Source of the DNA: Trinickia fusca
GTDB lineage: Bacteria > Pseudomonadota > Gammaproteobacteria > Burkholderiales > Burkholderiaceae
DNA: 64,000 nucleotides
Assembly (NCBI RefSeq): GCF_003628145.1
Contig: NZ_RBZV01000001.1
Span: 839,558-903,557, forward strand
Direction: 5' to 3'
Made by a program: the position numbers and the translations under genes. Of the stretch, positions 48,229 through 58,399 are shown piece by piece (position 1 is the first letter of the stretch; every line of letters starts with the position of its first letter). Below the pieces are notes generated by a model. That model had not been told where the DNA came from. It was given only the letters and a program-made list of their open reading frames with translations, and did no database searches.

Positions 48229-48304
48229 TGGTGGGTGCTGAGAGGCTCGAACTCCCGACCTACGCCTTGTAAGGGCGCCGCTCTACCAACTGAGCTAAGC
48301 ACCC
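48229..48304 (-). tRNA. tRNA-Val (anticodon TAC)
   Basis: 76 bases with encoded CCA. On the minus strand the acceptor GGGTGCT pairs with AGCACCC, the D arm reads AGCTCAGTTGGTAGAGC, the anticodon loop CTTACAA gives TAC, and the T arm GGGAGTTCGAGCCTCTC contains GTTCGAG. It follows hupB by 65 bases, the arrangement found across Burkholderia, and may be processed from that transcript. Confidence 0.97.
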
Positions 48305-48369
48305 GTCCGCGTGCTGCTACGACTGACCGATCAATTGTTCGCTAGAAAAATCATCAGTCAGCGAGCCCG

Positions 48370-48642
48370 CTAGTTTAACGCATCTTTTAGCGCTTTGCCA
48401 GGTTTAAATTTCGGAACCTTCGCCGCCTTGATCTTGATCGCCGCACCCGTTCGCGGGTTACGGCCCGTGCGAGCCGTCCGCTTGCCGACCACGAACGTGC
48501 CGAAACCGACCAACGTCACCGAACCGCCCTTTTTCAGCGTGCCTTTGACGCCGCCAATCAGCGCATCGAGTGCGCGCCCTGCCGCGGCTTTGGATAGATC
48601 CGCTTGTTCTGCGATGTGGTCGATCAATTCCGTCTTGTTCAT
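48370..48642 (-). CDS. hupB: Nucleoid protein HU-beta
   Basis: 90 residues from ATG at 48642; the frame above it (to 48708) is not conserved. HU binds and bends DNA as a dimer. Seen: [20 protein letters not shown], the beta-arm segment [20 protein letters not shown] ending in the DNA-intercalating Pro of RNPRTG, and the C-terminal [16 protein letters not shown]. It follows lon in the conserved clpP-clpX-lon-hupB-tRNA-Val block but a terminator separates lon and hupB, so it probably has its own promoter in 48643-48800. Confidence 0.97.
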   Translation of the reverse strand: MNKTELIDHIAEQADLSKAAAGRALDALIGGVKGTLKKGGSVTLVGFGTFVVGKRTARTGRNPRTGAAIKIKAAKVPKFKPGKALKDALN

Positions 48643-48804
48643 CCAGGCCCCCGAGAATGAATTGTTGGGCAATCGTGAAAGCGCTTCAAAGCGCCGGATA
48701 TTAAGCACAGCACCACGCTGAGCCCGCTCATTTAATGTGGCCGAAACCCTTGTGTCAAGCGGGGTTGCGCCGGATGTGCCCCCCTGCGGAGCCTTGCGCG
48801 CCCA

Positions 48805-48847
48805 TTAAAAAACCCGCGGCTGCAACGCAAGCCGCGGGTTTTCGTTT
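48805..48847 (-). terminator. Terminator after lon
   Basis: Stem AACCCGCGGC / GCCGCGGGTT (10 bp) with a 10-base loop; on the minus strand six T follow. It begins about 33 bases past the lon stop. Confidence 0.85.
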
Positions 48848-48872
48848 CGGTCGAGCTTTGACCAGGAGACGG

Positions 48873-51290
48873 TCAGTGCTTGACGACCTCGTTGGCCGTC
48901 GCATCCTTGGCCTGATCGGCCACCGGTGCAGCCTTCGGCTCTTCTTCGGCAAGCGGCTCCGGCACACGCTCGAGCGCGAGTTCGAGGACCTTGTCGATCC
49001 AGCGGACCGGCACGATCTCGATCGCGTTCTTGACGTTGTCGGGGATCTCGGCCAGATCCTTGACGTTTTCCTCAGGGATCAGCACGAGCTTGATGCCGCC
49101 GCGATGCGCGGCCAGCAGCTTCTCCTTGAGGCCGCCGATCGGCAATACCTCACCGCGCAGCGTGATCTCGCCCGTCATCGCCACATCGGCGCGCACGGGG
49201 ATGCCCGTCAGCACCGAGACGAGCGCCGTCGTCATCGCGATACCGGCCGACGGACCGTCCTTCGGCGTCGCGCCTTCCGGCACGTGGATGTGGATGTCCT
49301 GCTTCTCGAACGCCTCATCTTTGACGCCGAGGCGCCGCGAGCGCGAACGCACCACCGAGCGTGCCGCTTCGACGGACTCCTTCATCACGTCGCCGAGCGA
49401 GCCCGTGCGGATGACGTTGCCCTTGCCCGGCATCACGGCCGCTTCGATCGTCAGCAGATCGCCGCCGACTTCGGTCCATGCGAGCCCCGTGACCTGGCCG
49501 GTCTGGTTTTCCTTGGCAGCCAGGCCGAAGTCGTACTTGCGCACGCCGAGGAACGTATCGAGATTGCCGCCGTCTACCTTGACCGCACCTTCAGCCTTCT
49601 TCAGCAGCAGCATCTTCACGACCTTGCGGCAGATCTTCGAGACTTCACGCTCGAGCGAACGCACGCCGGCTTCGCGCGTGTAGTAGCGAATGATGTCGCG
49701 GATCGCCTGCTCGGTGACCTCGACCTCGCCATCGCGCAAGCCGTTGTTCTTCTTCTGCTTCGGCAGCAGGTAACGCTGCGCGATGCTGACCTTTTCGTCC
49801 TCGGTGTAGCCCGACAGACGGATGACTTCCATCCGGTCGAGCAGCGGGGGCGGAATATTCAGCGAGTTCGACGTCGCCACGAACATCACGTCCGACAGGT
49901 CGAAATCGACCTCGACGTAGTGGTCGGCAAACGTGTGGTTCTGTTCCGGGTCCAGCACCTCGAGCAGCGCCGAGGAAGGATCGCCGCGGAAATCCATGCC
50001 CATCTTGTCGACTTCGTCGAGCAGGAAGAGCGGATTGCGCACGCCGACCTTCGTGAGGCTCTGCAGGATCTTGCCCGGCATCGAACCGATGTACGTGCGG
50101 CGGTGGCCACGGATCTCGGCCTCGTCACGCACGCCACCCAGCGCCATGCGCACGAACTTGCGGTTCGTTGCGCGCGCAATCGACTGACCCAGCGAGGTCT
50201 TGCCCACGCCCGGAGGCCCGACGAGGCACAGGATCGGCGCCTTGACCTTGTCGACGCGCTGTTGCACCGCGAGGTACTCGAGAATGCGTTCCTTGACCTT
50301 CTCGAGCCCGAAGTGGTCTTCGTCGAGCACGCGCTCGGCGTTCGACAGGTCGTTGTTGACCTTGCTCTTCTTGCGCCACGGCAGGCCGATCAGCGTGTCG
50401 ATGTAGTTGCGCACGACCGTCGCCTCGGCCGACATCGGCGACATCAGCTTGAGCTTCTTGAGTTCGGAATCGGCCTTCTTCTTGGCTTCCTTCGGCATGC
50501 GGGCCGCCTCGATGCGCTTTTCGAGCTCTTCGAGATCCGCCCCTTCTTCACCTTCGCCGAGTTCCTTCTGGATCGCCTTGACTTGCTCGTTCAGGTAGTA
50601 CTCGCGCTGGCTCTTCTCCATCTGGCGCTTGACGCGGCCACGGATGCGCTTTTCGACCTGCAGGATGTCGATTTCGGCTTCAAGCTGCGCGAGCAGGTGC
50701 TCGAGGCGCTCCACAACCGGGAACATCTCGAGGATATGCTGCTTCTGATCGAGCTTGAGCGGCAGATGCGCGGCGATCGTATCGGCCAGGCGCCCTGCCT
50801 CGTCGATGCCCGCCAGCGAGGTCAGGATCTCGGGCGGGATCTTCTTGTTCAGCTTCACGTACTGATCGAACTGCGACACGATCGCACGGCGCAGCGCCTC
50901 GGTTTCGGCGCTATCGGCGTGGTCGGGCTCGAGCGGCATGACATCGCACGAGAACTGCGTTTCCTGCTCTTCGATCGTGAGCGTCTTCGCGCGCTGCAGG
51001 CCCTCGACGAGCACCTTCACGGTGCCGTCCGGCAGCTTCAGCATTTGCAGGATGTTGGCGATACACCCTACTTCGTACATATCCTTTTCAGTCGGCTCGT
51101 CCTTGGCGGCTGTCTTTTGCGCGACGAGCATGATGTGCTTGCCGCCCTCCATCGCCACTTCGAGCGCCTTGATCGACTTCGGCCGGCCCACGAACAGCGG
51201 GATTACCATATGCGGGAAAACGACTACGTCTCGCAGAGGCAGGAGTGGGAGCGTAGTGCGCTCCGAAGGGAGGAGTTGGGTTCCTGACAT
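48873..51290 (-). CDS. lon: ATP-dependent protease Lon
   Basis: 805 residues, full-length LonA. N-terminal substrate domain ([20 protein letters not shown]), a coiled middle part, AAA+ module with Walker [17 protein letters not shown] and Walker [11 protein letters not shown], then the protease domain with catalytic Ser in [10 protein letters not shown] and catalytic Lys in [14 protein letters not shown]. It degrades misfolded and regulatory proteins in the cytoplasm. The C-terminal 35 residues are acidic and Ala-rich, a typical betaproteobacterial tail. It lies 185 bp after clpX, with a terminator between, and is likely heat-induced; a clear sigma-32 promoter was not seen. Confidence 0.97.
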   Translation of the reverse strand: MSGTQLLPSERTTLPLLPLRDVVVFPHMVIPLFVGRPKSIKALEVAMEGGKHIMLVAQKTAAKDEPTEKDMYEVGCIANILQMLKLPDGTVKVLVEGLQRAKTLTIEEQETQFSCDVMPLEPDHADSAETEALRRAIVSQFDQYVKLNKKIPPEILTSLAGIDEAGRLADTIAAHLPLKLDQKQHILEMFPVVERLEHLLAQLEAEIDILQVEKRIRGRVKRQMEKSQREYYLNEQVKAIQKELGEGEEGADLEELEKRIEAARMPKEAKKKADSELKKLKLMSPMSAEATVVRNYIDTLIGLPWRKKSKVNNDLSNAERVLDEDHFGLEKVKERILEYLAVQQRVDKVKAPILCLVGPPGVGKTSLGQSIARATNRKFVRMALGGVRDEAEIRGHRRTYIGSMPGKILQSLTKVGVRNPLFLLDEVDKMGMDFRGDPSSALLEVLDPEQNHTFADHYVEVDFDLSDVMFVATSNSLNIPPPLLDRMEVIRLSGYTEDEKVSIAQRYLLPKQKKNNGLRDGEVEVTEQAIRDIIRYYTREAGVRSLEREVSKICRKVVKMLLLKKAEGAVKVDGGNLDTFLGVRKYDFGLAAKENQTGQVTGLAWTEVGGDLLTIEAAVMPGKGNVIRTGSLGDVMKESVEAARSVVRSRSRRLGVKDEAFEKQDIHIHVPEGATPKDGPSAGIAMTTALVSVLTGIPVRADVAMTGEITLRGEVLPIGGLKEKLLAAHRGGIKLVLIPEENVKDLAEIPDNVKNAIEIVPVRWIDKVLELALERVPEPLAEEEPKAAPVADQAKDATANEVVKH

Positions 51291-51415
51291 TTCATTTCCC
51301 CATGAGTGGAATCAGATCGTTCGGTAGTTGAGGCCCGCTGAACGAATTGCAAGCCTTCGCGTGTGGGAAAAAGTTTGGTGCAGCTAGGAAGCAGTCAGTG
51401 GTACCCACAAGATAA

Positions 51416-51449
51416 ACGAAAAAAGCCGTTCACGTTGCCATGAACGGCT
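51416..51449 (-). terminator. Terminator after clpX
   Basis: Stem AGCCGTTCA / TGAACGGCT (9 bp) with an 8-base loop; on the minus strand it is followed by TTTTTTCG. It lies 26 bases past the clpX stop, separating the clpX and lon transcripts. Confidence 0.8.
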
Positions 51450-51474
51450 GTTTCAGAAAAAGCTTTAGGGCTGA

Positions 51475-52746
51475 TCAATTCGAGCCCGCAACCTTAGGGG
51501 CTTCTTCGTAGATCAACAGAGGCTTGCCGTCGCCATCGATGACGTTCTCCTCGATGATGACTTTGCTGACCCCTTTCATGGCCGGCAATTCGTACATCAC
51601 GTCAAGCAACGCCTGTTCCAGAATGGAGCGCAACCCGCGCGCGCCCGTCTTGCGGCGGATCGCCTTGCGCGCCACGGCCTGCAGCGCAGCCGGACGGATC
51701 TCGAGCTCGACGCGTTCCATCCCGAACAGCTTGTGATATTGCTTCACGAGCGCGTTCTTGGGCTCGACGAGGATCTTCATCAGTGCGGCTTCGTCGAGCT
51801 TGCCCAGCGTCGCCACGACGGGCAAACGACCGATCAACTCGGGGATCAGGCCGAACTTGATCAGATCCTCGGGCTCGACCTCACGCAGCACTTCGCCGGC
51901 GTCGCGCTCCTGCTTGCTCTTGACGCTAGCACCAAAGCCGATGCCGGTCTTTTCGGTCCGGTCGGTGATGACCTTCTCGAGCCCGTCGAATGCACCGCCG
52001 CAAATGAACAGGATGTTGGTCGTGTCGACCTGGATGAAATCCTGGTTCGGATGCTTGCGCCCGCCTTGCGGCGGCACCGATGCCATCGTGCCCTCGACGA
52101 GCTTGAGCAGCGCCTGCTGCACGCCTTCGCCGGACACGTCACGCGTGATCGACGGGTTGTCGGACTTGCGGCTGATCTTGTCGATCTCGTCGATGTAGAC
52201 GATGCCGCGCTGGGCCTTCTCGACTTCGTAGTTACAGTTCTGCAGCAGCTTCTGAATGATGTTCTCGACGTCCTCGCCGACATAGCCGGCTTCCGTCAGT
52301 GTGGTCGCGTCGGCGATCACGAACGGCACGTTGAGCAGGCGAGCGAGCGTTTGCGCGAGCAGCGTCTTGCCCGAGCCGGTCGGCCCGATCAACAGGATGT
52401 TGCTCTTGGACAGCTCGATGTCGTCTTTCTTGTCGAGATGCTTGAGGCGCTTGTAGTGGTTGTACACCGCCACGGCCAGAATCTTCTTGGCGCGCTCCTG
52501 CCCGATCACGTATTGATCGAGGATGTCGCGAATTTCCTGCGGGCTCGGCAAGTCGGATTTCGACAGGCCTGTGTCCGTCCCCGCTCCTGCGGCTTCGTCG
52601 CGAATGATCTCGTTGCACAAGTCGATACATTCATCACAGATGAAGACCGATGGGCCCGCAATCAGCTTTTTCACCTCATGCTGGCTCTTGCCGCAAAACG
52701 AGCAATACAACAGCTTTTCGCTGTTCGAACCTTTTTTGTCCGCCAT
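51475..52746 (-). CDS. clpX: ClpX ATPase subunit of the ClpXP protease
   Basis: 423 residues from ATG at 52746. N-terminal zinc-binding domain with [14 protein letters not shown] and [13 protein letters not shown], Walker A in [20 protein letters not shown], Walker [11 protein letters not shown], pore-loop GYVGED and sensor/ClpP-contacting loop IGFGA in [10 protein letters not shown]. ClpX unfolds tagged substrates and feeds them into ClpP. The clpP gene lies 210 bp upstream on the same strand. A frame extended to 52779 adds 11 residues without family support. Confidence 0.97.
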   Translation of the reverse strand: MADKKGSNSEKLLYCSFCGKSQHEVKKLIAGPSVFICDECIDLCNEIIRDEAAGAGTDTGLSKSDLPSPQEIRDILDQYVIGQERAKKILAVAVYNHYKRLKHLDKKDDIELSKSNILLIGPTGSGKTLLAQTLARLLNVPFVIADATTLTEAGYVGEDVENIIQKLLQNCNYEVEKAQRGIVYIDEIDKISRKSDNPSITRDVSGEGVQQALLKLVEGTMASVPPQGGRKHPNQDFIQVDTTNILFICGGAFDGLEKVITDRTEKTGIGFGASVKSKQERDAGEVLREVEPEDLIKFGLIPELIGRLPVVATLGKLDEAALMKILVEPKNALVKQYHKLFGMERVELEIRPAALQAVARKAIRRKTGARGLRSILEQALLDVMYELPAMKGVSKVIIEENVIDGDGKPLLIYEEAPKVAGSN

Positions 52747-52956
52747 GAATATACGAGCCTCCGGACACTCGAATGACAAGGCACGCCGCTTGCTGACCCG
52801 CTACTTCAGGGTCGGAGCAAATCGGCGAAACGTTGGTTGGCGTTTCCGCCGTCGGCGCCCAGAACTATTATCGACCATTTACGGCGTCGCTTGAGGCGGC
52901 ATTCTCACTAAATAGACAATGCCAGCCCCCATTTATTGCGACGATGTTACGGATCG

Positions 52957-53610
52957 TTACGGGCGCTTCTGCAGAACCTGATCGATGAGGCCGTATGCTT
53001 GTGCGTCCTCGCTCGACATGAAGTTGTCGCGATCGGTATCGCGGGCGATGCGCTCGACCGGCTGACCGGTGTGGTGCGCGAGCAACTGATTCAGGCGTTC
53101 CTTCAAATACAGGATTTCGCGCGCCTGAATCTCGATGTCCGATGCCTGGCCGCGCGCGCCGCCGAGCGGCTGGTGAATCATCACGCGGGCGTTGGGCAGC
53201 GCAAAGCGCTTGCCTTTGGCGCCGGCCGCCAGCAGGAACGCGCCCATGCTGGCCGCAAGACCCATGCACAGCGTCGACACGTCGGGCTTGATGAACTGCA
53301 TCGTGTCGTAAATCGCCATGCCGGCAGACACCGAGCCACCCGGACTATTGATGTAAAGGCTGATGTCCTTGTCCGGGTTTTCGCTTTCGAGGAACAGCAA
53401 CTGCGCGACCACGAGGTTCGCCGTCTGGTCGTTGACTTCACCGACCATGAAGACGACTCGCTCCTTCAGCAGACGCGAGTAGATGTCGTAAGAACGCTCG
53501 CCCCGGCCGCTCGTTTCGACGACGATCGGAACGAGCCCCAACGCCTGCGCCTCCAGATCCCGCGGCGCGTGGGAGGCCAACGTGTCCAGCAATTGAGCGC
53601 GAAAGGTCAT
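52957..53610 (-). CDS. clpP: ClpP serine protease subunit
   Basis: 217 residues from ATG at 53610, with AAGGA eight bases upstream. Catalytic Ser in [14 protein letters not shown], His in [17 protein letters not shown] and Asp in [15 protein letters not shown]. Family stretches [16 protein letters not shown] and [19 protein letters not shown] are intact. Fourteen subunits form the barrel that degrades substrates delivered by ClpX (next gene) or ClpA. It follows tig, with a terminator between, so independent promotion within 53611-53670 is likely. Confidence 0.97.
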   Translation of the reverse strand: MTFRAQLLDTLASHAPRDLEAQALGLVPIVVETSGRGERSYDIYSRLLKERVVFMVGEVNDQTANLVVAQLLFLESENPDKDISLYINSPGGSVSAGMAIYDTMQFIKPDVSTLCMGLAASMGAFLLAAGAKGKRFALPNARVMIHQPLGGARGQASDIEIQAREILYLKERLNQLLAHHTGQPVERIARDTDRDNFMSSEDAQAYGLIDQVLQKRP

Positions 53611-53673
53611 GCAATGGATCCTTGTTCGGAATGGGTCTTCAACGTGAACGGCAAGCGCGTCGCGCCGCAGCAG

Positions 53674-53716
53674 AAAAAAACGGCGTGCGGCCGTCGCTCC
53701 GACAGCCTGCACGCCG
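53674..53716 (-). terminator. Terminator after tig
   Basis: Stem CGGCGTGC / GCACGCCG (8 bp) with a 20-base loop; the minus strand continues with seven T. It lies 17 bases past the tig stop and separates tig from clpP. Confidence 0.7.
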
Positions 53717-53732
53717 TGATTGCGGCGATGCC

Positions 53733-55079
53733 TTACGCTTGCGCCGAGGCGCCCGCCAGGGCTTCGAAGCTCACTTCCTTGTCCGTCACCTTCGCCTTGC
53801 CGAGCACGAATTCGACGACGTTGCTTTCCACGACGTACGCTTCCATTTCGGCCAGACGCTGCTGGTTCGAATAATACCAGCGGATCACTTCCTTCGGGTC
53901 TTCGTAGCTCTTAGCGAATTCCTCGACTTCCGCGCGGATCTGCTCGGGCTTGGCTTCGAGCTTGTTTTCCTTCACGAGCTCGGCCAGCACGAGGCCCAGC
54001 TTGACGCGACGCTCAGCCTGTTCCTTGAACATTTCGGCCGGGATCGGTGCGTTCGCCGCATTCGGCACGCCGCGCTGCGTCAGGTCCTGACGCGCCATTT
54101 CGACGAGGCGCTCTTGATCCTGCTCGATCAGCGCCTTCGGCACTTCGAGTTCGGAGATCTTAAGCAGCGCGTCCATCACCTGGTTCTTCACCAGCGACTG
54201 CGTGCGGCGCTTCGCTTCACGCTCGAGGTTTTCCTTGATCTCGGCGCGCATCTTCGTCAGATCGCCGTCGGCAACGCCGAGCGACTTCGCGAAGTCGGCG
54301 TTGATTTCGGGCAGGTGCGGCCACTCGACGCCCTTCATCGTGATCGTGAACTGCGCCGTCTTGCCGGCCACTTCCTTGCCGTGGTAATCGTCCGGGAACT
54401 TGAGATCGAACTCGCGCGACTCGCCGATCTTCAGGCCCGTTGCTGCTTGTTCGAATTCGGCCAGCATGCGGCCTTCGCCGAGCACGAATGCGAAATCTTC
54501 TGCGCTGCCGCCTTGGAACACTTCGCCGTCGAGCTTGCCGACGAAATCGACCGTCACGCGGTCGCCCGATTGGGCTGCTTGTTCCGCGCCACCGTCACCG
54601 TGTTCGCCGGCTTCGCCGCGCGCATGGTAGTGCACGCGCTGCTTGCGCAGGATTTCGAGCGTGCGGTCGACTTCGGCGTCGCTGATCGTCGTGACCGAGC
54701 GCTCGAGCTCGGCGCTCGACAGGTCGCCGAGCTTCACTTCCGGGTACACCTCGAACGTCGCGTCGAACGCATAGGTGTCTTCGGCGGCGCCTTCCTTCGG
54801 GCTGAAGCTCGGTTGACCGGCCACGCGCAGGTTTTCAGCGCGGCTGATATCGAAGAATTGCTTGCCGATCTTGTCGCTCAGCACTTCGGCCTCGACCTGC
54901 CCTGCGTACTGCTGCGTCACCATCTTCAGCGGCACCTTGCCAGGACGGAAACCCGGCATGCGAACGTTCTTCGCGAGTTGGCGGATGCGCGAATCGATGT
55001 CCTTTTGCACCACTTCCTTCGGCAGGGAAATCGTCACACGGCGTTCGAGCTTGCCGAGGTTTTCAACAACGTTAGCCAT
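53733..55079 (-). CDS. tig: Trigger factor
   Basis: 448 residues from ATG at 55079; the frame above it is not conserved. Ribosome-bound chaperone and prolyl isomerase. Ribosome-docking motif [14 protein letters not shown] in the N-domain; FKBP-type PPIase domain at about 170-260 ([51 protein letters not shown]); helical C-domain afterwards. An insert [17 protein letters not shown] just before the PPIase domain is unusual. It heads the tig-clpP-clpX-lon-hupB cluster. A -10-like TAGAAT is on the minus strand at 55227-55232. Confidence 0.97.
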   Translation of the reverse strand: MANVVENLGKLERRVTISLPKEVVQKDIDSRIRQLAKNVRMPGFRPGKVPLKMVTQQYAGQVEAEVLSDKIGKQFFDISRAENLRVAGQPSFSPKEGAAEDTYAFDATFEVYPEVKLGDLSSAELERSVTTISDAEVDRTLEILRKQRVHYHARGEAGEHGDGGAEQAAQSGDRVTVDFVGKLDGEVFQGGSAEDFAFVLGEGRMLAEFEQAATGLKIGESREFDLKFPDDYHGKEVAGKTAQFTITMKGVEWPHLPEINADFAKSLGVADGDLTKMRAEIKENLEREAKRRTQSLVKNQVMDALLKISELEVPKALIEQDQERLVEMARQDLTQRGVPNAANAPIPAEMFKEQAERRVKLGLVLAELVKENKLEAKPEQIRAEVEEFAKSYEDPKEVIRWYYSNQQRLAEMEAYVVESNVVEFVLGKAKVTDKEVSFEALAGASAQA

Positions 55080-55226
55080 GGCTTCAATCGTCCTAAATTG
55101 TTCAAGCGAATCGGTTATCTTCGCCGTGCTTACGTGTTGCGCCTCGCTCTCGGGAGGAGGCATCACCGCTCCCATTGCCTGGATCACCTGGCTTCCGGCA
55201 GCACGGTTGGATCGGAAGAATCGAAT

Positions 55227-55246
55227 ATTCTAGCAAACTATTGACG
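55227..55246 (-). promoter_or_regulatory. Possible tig promoter
   Basis: On the minus strand TAGAAT (55227-55232) resembles a sigma-70 -10 hexamer 147 bases before the tig start. A possible -35, TGGACC, lies 15 bases further up, a short spacing and poor match, so only the -10 is persuasive. Confidence 0.3.
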
Positions 55247-55428
55247 GGGTCCACCGCGATTTGGTGCTTTTCGGTATGCCCTGGCACACCCCGGGCCAAT
55301 CGCCTCCCGGCATCCGCCGCCGCCGATGCCCGTCATGCCGGTGCACATATCCGTCTGCCTGCGCTTCGCTGATAAGCTCGAGGAGACGCCGCCAGCCCAG
55401 AGCGGCCATCCCCTCTCCCGGAGACACC

Positions 55429-56595
55429 ATGCCGATCCCTAGCGCCGCACCGATCGTGGTCATCGCGCCCGATTCGTTCAAAGGCTCGCTGAGCGCCGCC
55501 GCCGTCGCCGATGCCATCGCGCTCGGCATACGGCGTGCACGGCCCGACGCCGTCGTTCGGCTGTGCCCGATGGCCGACGGGGGTGAAGGCACGCTCGACG
55601 CGATGCTCGCCCAGGGCGGCACCAGAAGCATGCTGCGCGTGCACAGCGCCGGGACCGCCCTGCGCGAGGCCGCCACGGGACTGCTGCCTGACGGCAGCGC
55701 CGTGATCGAGACGGCCGAGATCGTCGGCATCACCGACGCGCAAGCACTGGAGACGCCCGTTCAGGCGCGCAGCACGCGCGGCATGGGCGAGGCGATCGGC
55801 CAACTGCTCGATGCCGGCGTACGGCGCTTCTTCGTCGCGCTGGGCGGCAGCAGCACCAACGACGGCGGCGCCGGTCTGCTCGCAGGCCTGGGCCTTCAGC
55901 TGTTCGATGCGGACGGCCACGCACTCGAGCCCACGCCCGAGCAGCTCCCGCGCCTGGCCCGCATCGACGCGTCACAGCTCGATGCGCGGCTTGCACAGGC
56001 CTCGTTCGTCGCGATGTCCGATGTCGACAACCCGCTCACCGGCGAGCATGGCGCAACGGCCGTATTCGGCCCGCAAAAAGGGGTAACGCCAGCGCAGGTG
56101 GCCCCGCTCGATGCGGCGCTGGGCCGCTTCGCCGACTTGCTCGAAGCAGCCCTTGGGCGACGCCCCACAGGGACTTCCGTTGGGCACGCACGCGACTTGC
56201 CGGGCGCCGGCGCGGCCGGTGGTCTAGGGTTCGCGCTGCATATGCTCGGCGCGCGCTTCGAAGCCGGCGCCGAAGTCGTCGCCGCCCAGGTCGGCCTCGA
56301 TCGAGCACTGACCGACGCGAACTGGCTCATTACGGGCGAAGGCCGCTCGGACGCGCAAACGCTGCACGGCAAGGCGCCGTTCATCGCGTGCCGGCATGCG
56401 CGTGCGGCCGGCGTGCCGGCGTCGCTGCTCTCGGGCGCGGTCGACCCCGCCGCGCTTGCGCGACTGTCCGAACACTTCTGCGGCTGCTTCTCGCCGGCGC
56501 CGGGGCCGATCTCGCTCGATGCGGCGATCCGAGATGCAGCCCGGCTCATCACCGACGCAGCCGAGCAAATGGCCCGCCTAAAATACGGAGCTTGA
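55429..56595 (+). CDS. Glycerate 2-kinase (GlxK/GarK)
   Basis: 388 residues from ATG at 55429, with GGAGA upstream; the frame from 55261 begins in nonconserved sequence. The enzyme phosphorylates D-glycerate to 2-phosphoglycerate, linking glyoxylate and glucarate use to glycolysis. Motifs: IVVIAPDSFKGSLSAAAVAD, CPMADGGEGTLDAML, VALGGSSTNDGGAGLLAGLG, DVDNPLTGEHGATAVFGPQK and ITGEGRSDAQTLHGKAP. No glyoxylate carboligase or tartronate reductase neighbours are seen; the panE-like and aldolase genes further on may belong to related small-acid metabolism. MarR regulator follows 81 bp downstream. Confidence 0.93.
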   Translation: MPIPSAAPIVVIAPDSFKGSLSAAAVADAIALGIRRARPDAVVRLCPMADGGEGTLDAMLAQGGTRSMLRVHSAGTALREAATGLLPDGSAVIETAEIVGITDAQALETPVQARSTRGMGEAIGQLLDAGVRRFFVALGGSSTNDGGAGLLAGLGLQLFDADGHALEPTPEQLPRLARIDASQLDARLAQASFVAMSDVDNPLTGEHGATAVFGPQKGVTPAQVAPLDAALGRFADLLEAALGRRPTGTSVGHARDLPGAGAAGGLGFALHMLGARFEAGAEVVAAQVGLDRALTDANWLITGEGRSDAQTLHGKAPFIACRHARAAGVPASLLSGAVDPAALARLSEHFCGCFSPAPGPISLDAAIRDAARLITDAAEQMARLKYGA

Positions 56596-56676
56596 GCACG
56601 CAGCGCGTTGACCACGCGGGGTGATAGGGCAACAATTTCAGCGCGCCGTACTCTGCACCCACACTACAGGATGACT

Positions 56677-57129
56677 ATGAAGGCCGCCGCCAAAGCCGGG
56701 CTCGAACAATTCCTGACTTACCGCATGCACGTGCTGAACAAGCTGTCCGATCGCGGCATCGGCGAGCGCTATCAGAGCAAGCTCGACATCACGCTGCCCG
56801 AGGCGCGGGTGATCGCGTCGGTGGGATCGTTCGGGCCGTTCTCGATCATGGACCTGGCCAAGCACGCGAACCTCGACAAGAGTCAGGCCAGCCGCGCGGC
56901 CGAAGCACTCATCAAGCGCGGGCTGATCGAGCGCGCGACGAGCAGCGACGATGGCCGCGTCGTGTTGATCTCGCTGACCGAGGCGGGACGCGAGCTCTTT
57001 CGCAAGGTCATGCCGATTGCGCGCAAGTGGAATGCAGATCTGTTCGGCTGCCTCGACGAAGCCGAATTGGATGCGCTGGGGCGTGCGCTCGATAAGGTCA
57101 TCGCGAACGCGCTTGCGAGCGGCGAATGA
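56677..57129 (+). CDS. MarR-family transcription regulator
   Basis: 150 residues from the second ATG at 56677, chosen because ACAGG ends six bases before it; an in-frame ATG at 56671 directly abuts that site. Winged helix: LPEARVIASVGSFGPFSIMD, AKHANLDKSQASRAAEALIK for the recognition helix and RGLIERATSSDDGRVVLISL for the wing with the conserved Asp/Arg. Proteins of this family bind short palindromes as dimers and respond to small phenolic or lipid acids. A perfect palindrome TTGTGCGCACAA core lies 350 bases on, before the aldolase gene, and is a candidate target. A bidirectional terminator follows. Confidence 0.9.
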   Translation: MKAAAKAGLEQFLTYRMHVLNKLSDRGIGERYQSKLDITLPEARVIASVGSFGPFSIMDLAKHANLDKSQASRAAEALIKRGLIERATSSDDGRVVLISLTEAGRELFRKVMPIARKWNADLFGCLDEAELDALGRALDKVIANALASGE

Positions 57130-57156
57130 ACAATCGCAGATAAGACGGGGAAAAAC

Positions 57157-57180
57157 AAAAGCGCGCCGAGGCGCGCTTTT
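57157..57180. terminator. Bidirectional terminator between marR and tRNA-Leu
   Basis: Perfect 10-bp stem AAAAGCGCGC / GCGCGCTTTT with a 4-base loop, flanked by A- and T-runs, so it works from both sides. It ends marR (stop 57129) on plus and tRNA-Leu (3' end 57190) on minus. Confidence 0.85.
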
Positions 57181-57189
57181 GAAGGGATT

Positions 57190-57276
57190 TGGTGCGAGGA
57201 GGGGGACTCGAACCCCCACACCATTGCTGGCGTCAGGACCTAAACCTGGTGCGTCTACCAATTTCGCCATCCTCGC
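57190..57276 (-). tRNA. tRNA-Leu (anticodon TAG)
   Basis: 87 bases with encoded CCA and a long class II variable arm. On the minus strand the acceptor GCGAGGA pairs with TCCTCGC; D arm GGCGAAATTGGTAGACGC is typical of Leu; anticodon loop TTTAGGT gives TAG; the variable arm is TGACGCCAGCAATGGTGT; T arm GGGGGTTCGAGTCCCCC. It reads CUA/CUN leucine codons. Confidence 0.96.
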
Positions 57277-57612
57277 AGCCGGGACAACGCCTATGGCGTA
57301 TCCCGATGTATGGCATCGCTTTTCGTTGCGCGCCTTGCAGCATGGAAGCGTGTCGCAAGGCCAAAAAGCGTAAGCGCGAGATTGTAACTGATCCGAGAAG
57401 CATTGTCTGCATCCCCTTACAGAATCGCTTGTCTGGCGCACGGCCTCGGCACTCACCCGGGATGAGCCAAATTGGTTGTGCGCACAACTAGTTTGCTCTA
57501 TTCTCGGAGCACCGAGCCCCCTGGGCTCACATGGCCGCGGCGTTCGACTCACGCGCCCGTCGCGCGCCACGCGCAACCTAAGTAAAGGCGCGTGCTTGCG
57601 AGGAGATGCGCA
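57277..57612. other. Control region between tRNA-Leu and the aldolase gene
   Basis: 336 bp holding the tRNA-Leu promoter on one side and the aldolase promoter on the other. The notable element is a perfect 14-bp palindrome at 57475-57488 overlapping a possible -35. No gene is seen. Confidence 0.5.
57475..57504 (+). promoter_or_regulatory. Palindromic operator over a possible aldolase promoter
   Basis: GTTGTGCGCACAAC (57475-57488) is a perfect 14-bp palindrome. Starting inside it, TTGTGC and, 17 bases later, TATTCT (57499-57504) have the spacing of a sigma-70 promoter, although the -35 is weak. A protein bound here would block the promoter. The nearby MarR gene is a candidate regulator. Confidence 0.45.
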
Positions 57613-58392
57613 ATGCAACCCACCGAGTTTCGGCAGACCCCAGGACAACCTGCGTCGCCATTCGGCGACGAGGAGCGAATGCTGCGCGAGCAGCTTGCCG
57701 GCACGTATCGCGTGTTCGCGATGCTCGGCTGGAGCGAGCTCATTTACAACCACATCACGCTGCGCGTTCCGGGGCCCGACCGCCATTTCCTGATCAATCC
57801 GTTCGGCCTGCACTACAGTGAAGTGACGGCGTCCAATCTGGTAAAGATCGATCTCGACGGGCACGTCGTCGGCCCTCGAGCGCAGCGCGTGAATCCGGCT
57901 GGCTTCGTCGTTCACGCGGCGCTGCACCGCGCGCTGCCCGACGCGCACTGCATCATGCACACCCATACGACGGCGGGCCTCGCCGTCGCCTGCTCGCAGG
58001 GGGGGCTCGAGAATTCGAACTTCTACTCCGCGCAGTTGCACGGCATGGTCGCGTACCACGATTTCGAGGGCATCACCGTGCGTGCCGACGAAGGGCCACG
58101 GCTCGTCGCGAACCTCGGCGACAAGCGCCTGCTGATTCTGCGCAATCATGGACTGCTCGCCATCGGCGAGACGATCGCTCAGGCGTTCGCGAGACTCTGG
58201 ACCCTGAACCGCGCCTGCGAGATTCAACTCGCGACGGCCGCGCTGGGCCCGGCGCGGTTGATCCCCGACGAGGTGGCGCAGCGCTGCACGCGCGATTCGC
58301 TGCAATTCGAGCCCAAGTATGGCGCAGGCCAGGACGTGCTCGACGCACTGCTGCGCCAAGCCGAGCGCATTGATCCGTCTTACAAGGAGTGA
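57613..58392 (+). CDS. Class II aldolase/adducin family protein
   Basis: 259 residues from ATG at 57613 with GAGGAG upstream. Fold marks: LAGTYRVFAMLGWSELIYNH, then ITLRVPG, the metal-binding HTHTT in CIMHTHTTAGLAVACS, and a further His in LRNHGLLAIGETIAQAF. The sequence resembles the aldolase/adducin proteins found in many Burkholderia catabolic clusters, whose substrates are sugar phosphates or small hydroxy acids; no specific one can be named. The AAGGAG over its last codons is the ribosome site of the next gene, seven bases on, so both are cotranscribed. Confidence 0.9.
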   Translation: MQPTEFRQTPGQPASPFGDEERMLREQLAGTYRVFAMLGWSELIYNHITLRVPGPDRHFLINPFGLHYSEVTASNLVKIDLDGHVVGPRAQRVNPAGFVVHAALHRALPDAHCIMHTHTTAGLAVACSQGGLENSNFYSAQLHGMVAYHDFEGITVRADEGPRLVANLGDKRLLILRNHGLLAIGETIAQAFARLWTLNRACEIQLATAALGPARLIPDEVAQRCTRDSLQFEPKYGAGQDVLDALLRQAERIDPSYKE

Positions 58393-58399
58393 ACGCACG

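Noticed and set aside
48735-51287. 850-codon plus-strand open frame opposite lon
   Set aside because: Exact antisense of lon; no domain and no ribosome site.
51291-51415. Possible heat-shock (sigma-32) promoter before lon
   Set aside because: A CTTGCAA with a poor downstream element can be found, but the -10 does not resemble CCCCAT; too weak to list.
55261-55428. Extended start of glycerate kinase
   Set aside because: The added residues are Arg/Pro/Ser-rich and the ATG at 55429 has a proper GGAGA and opens directly before the family's first strand.
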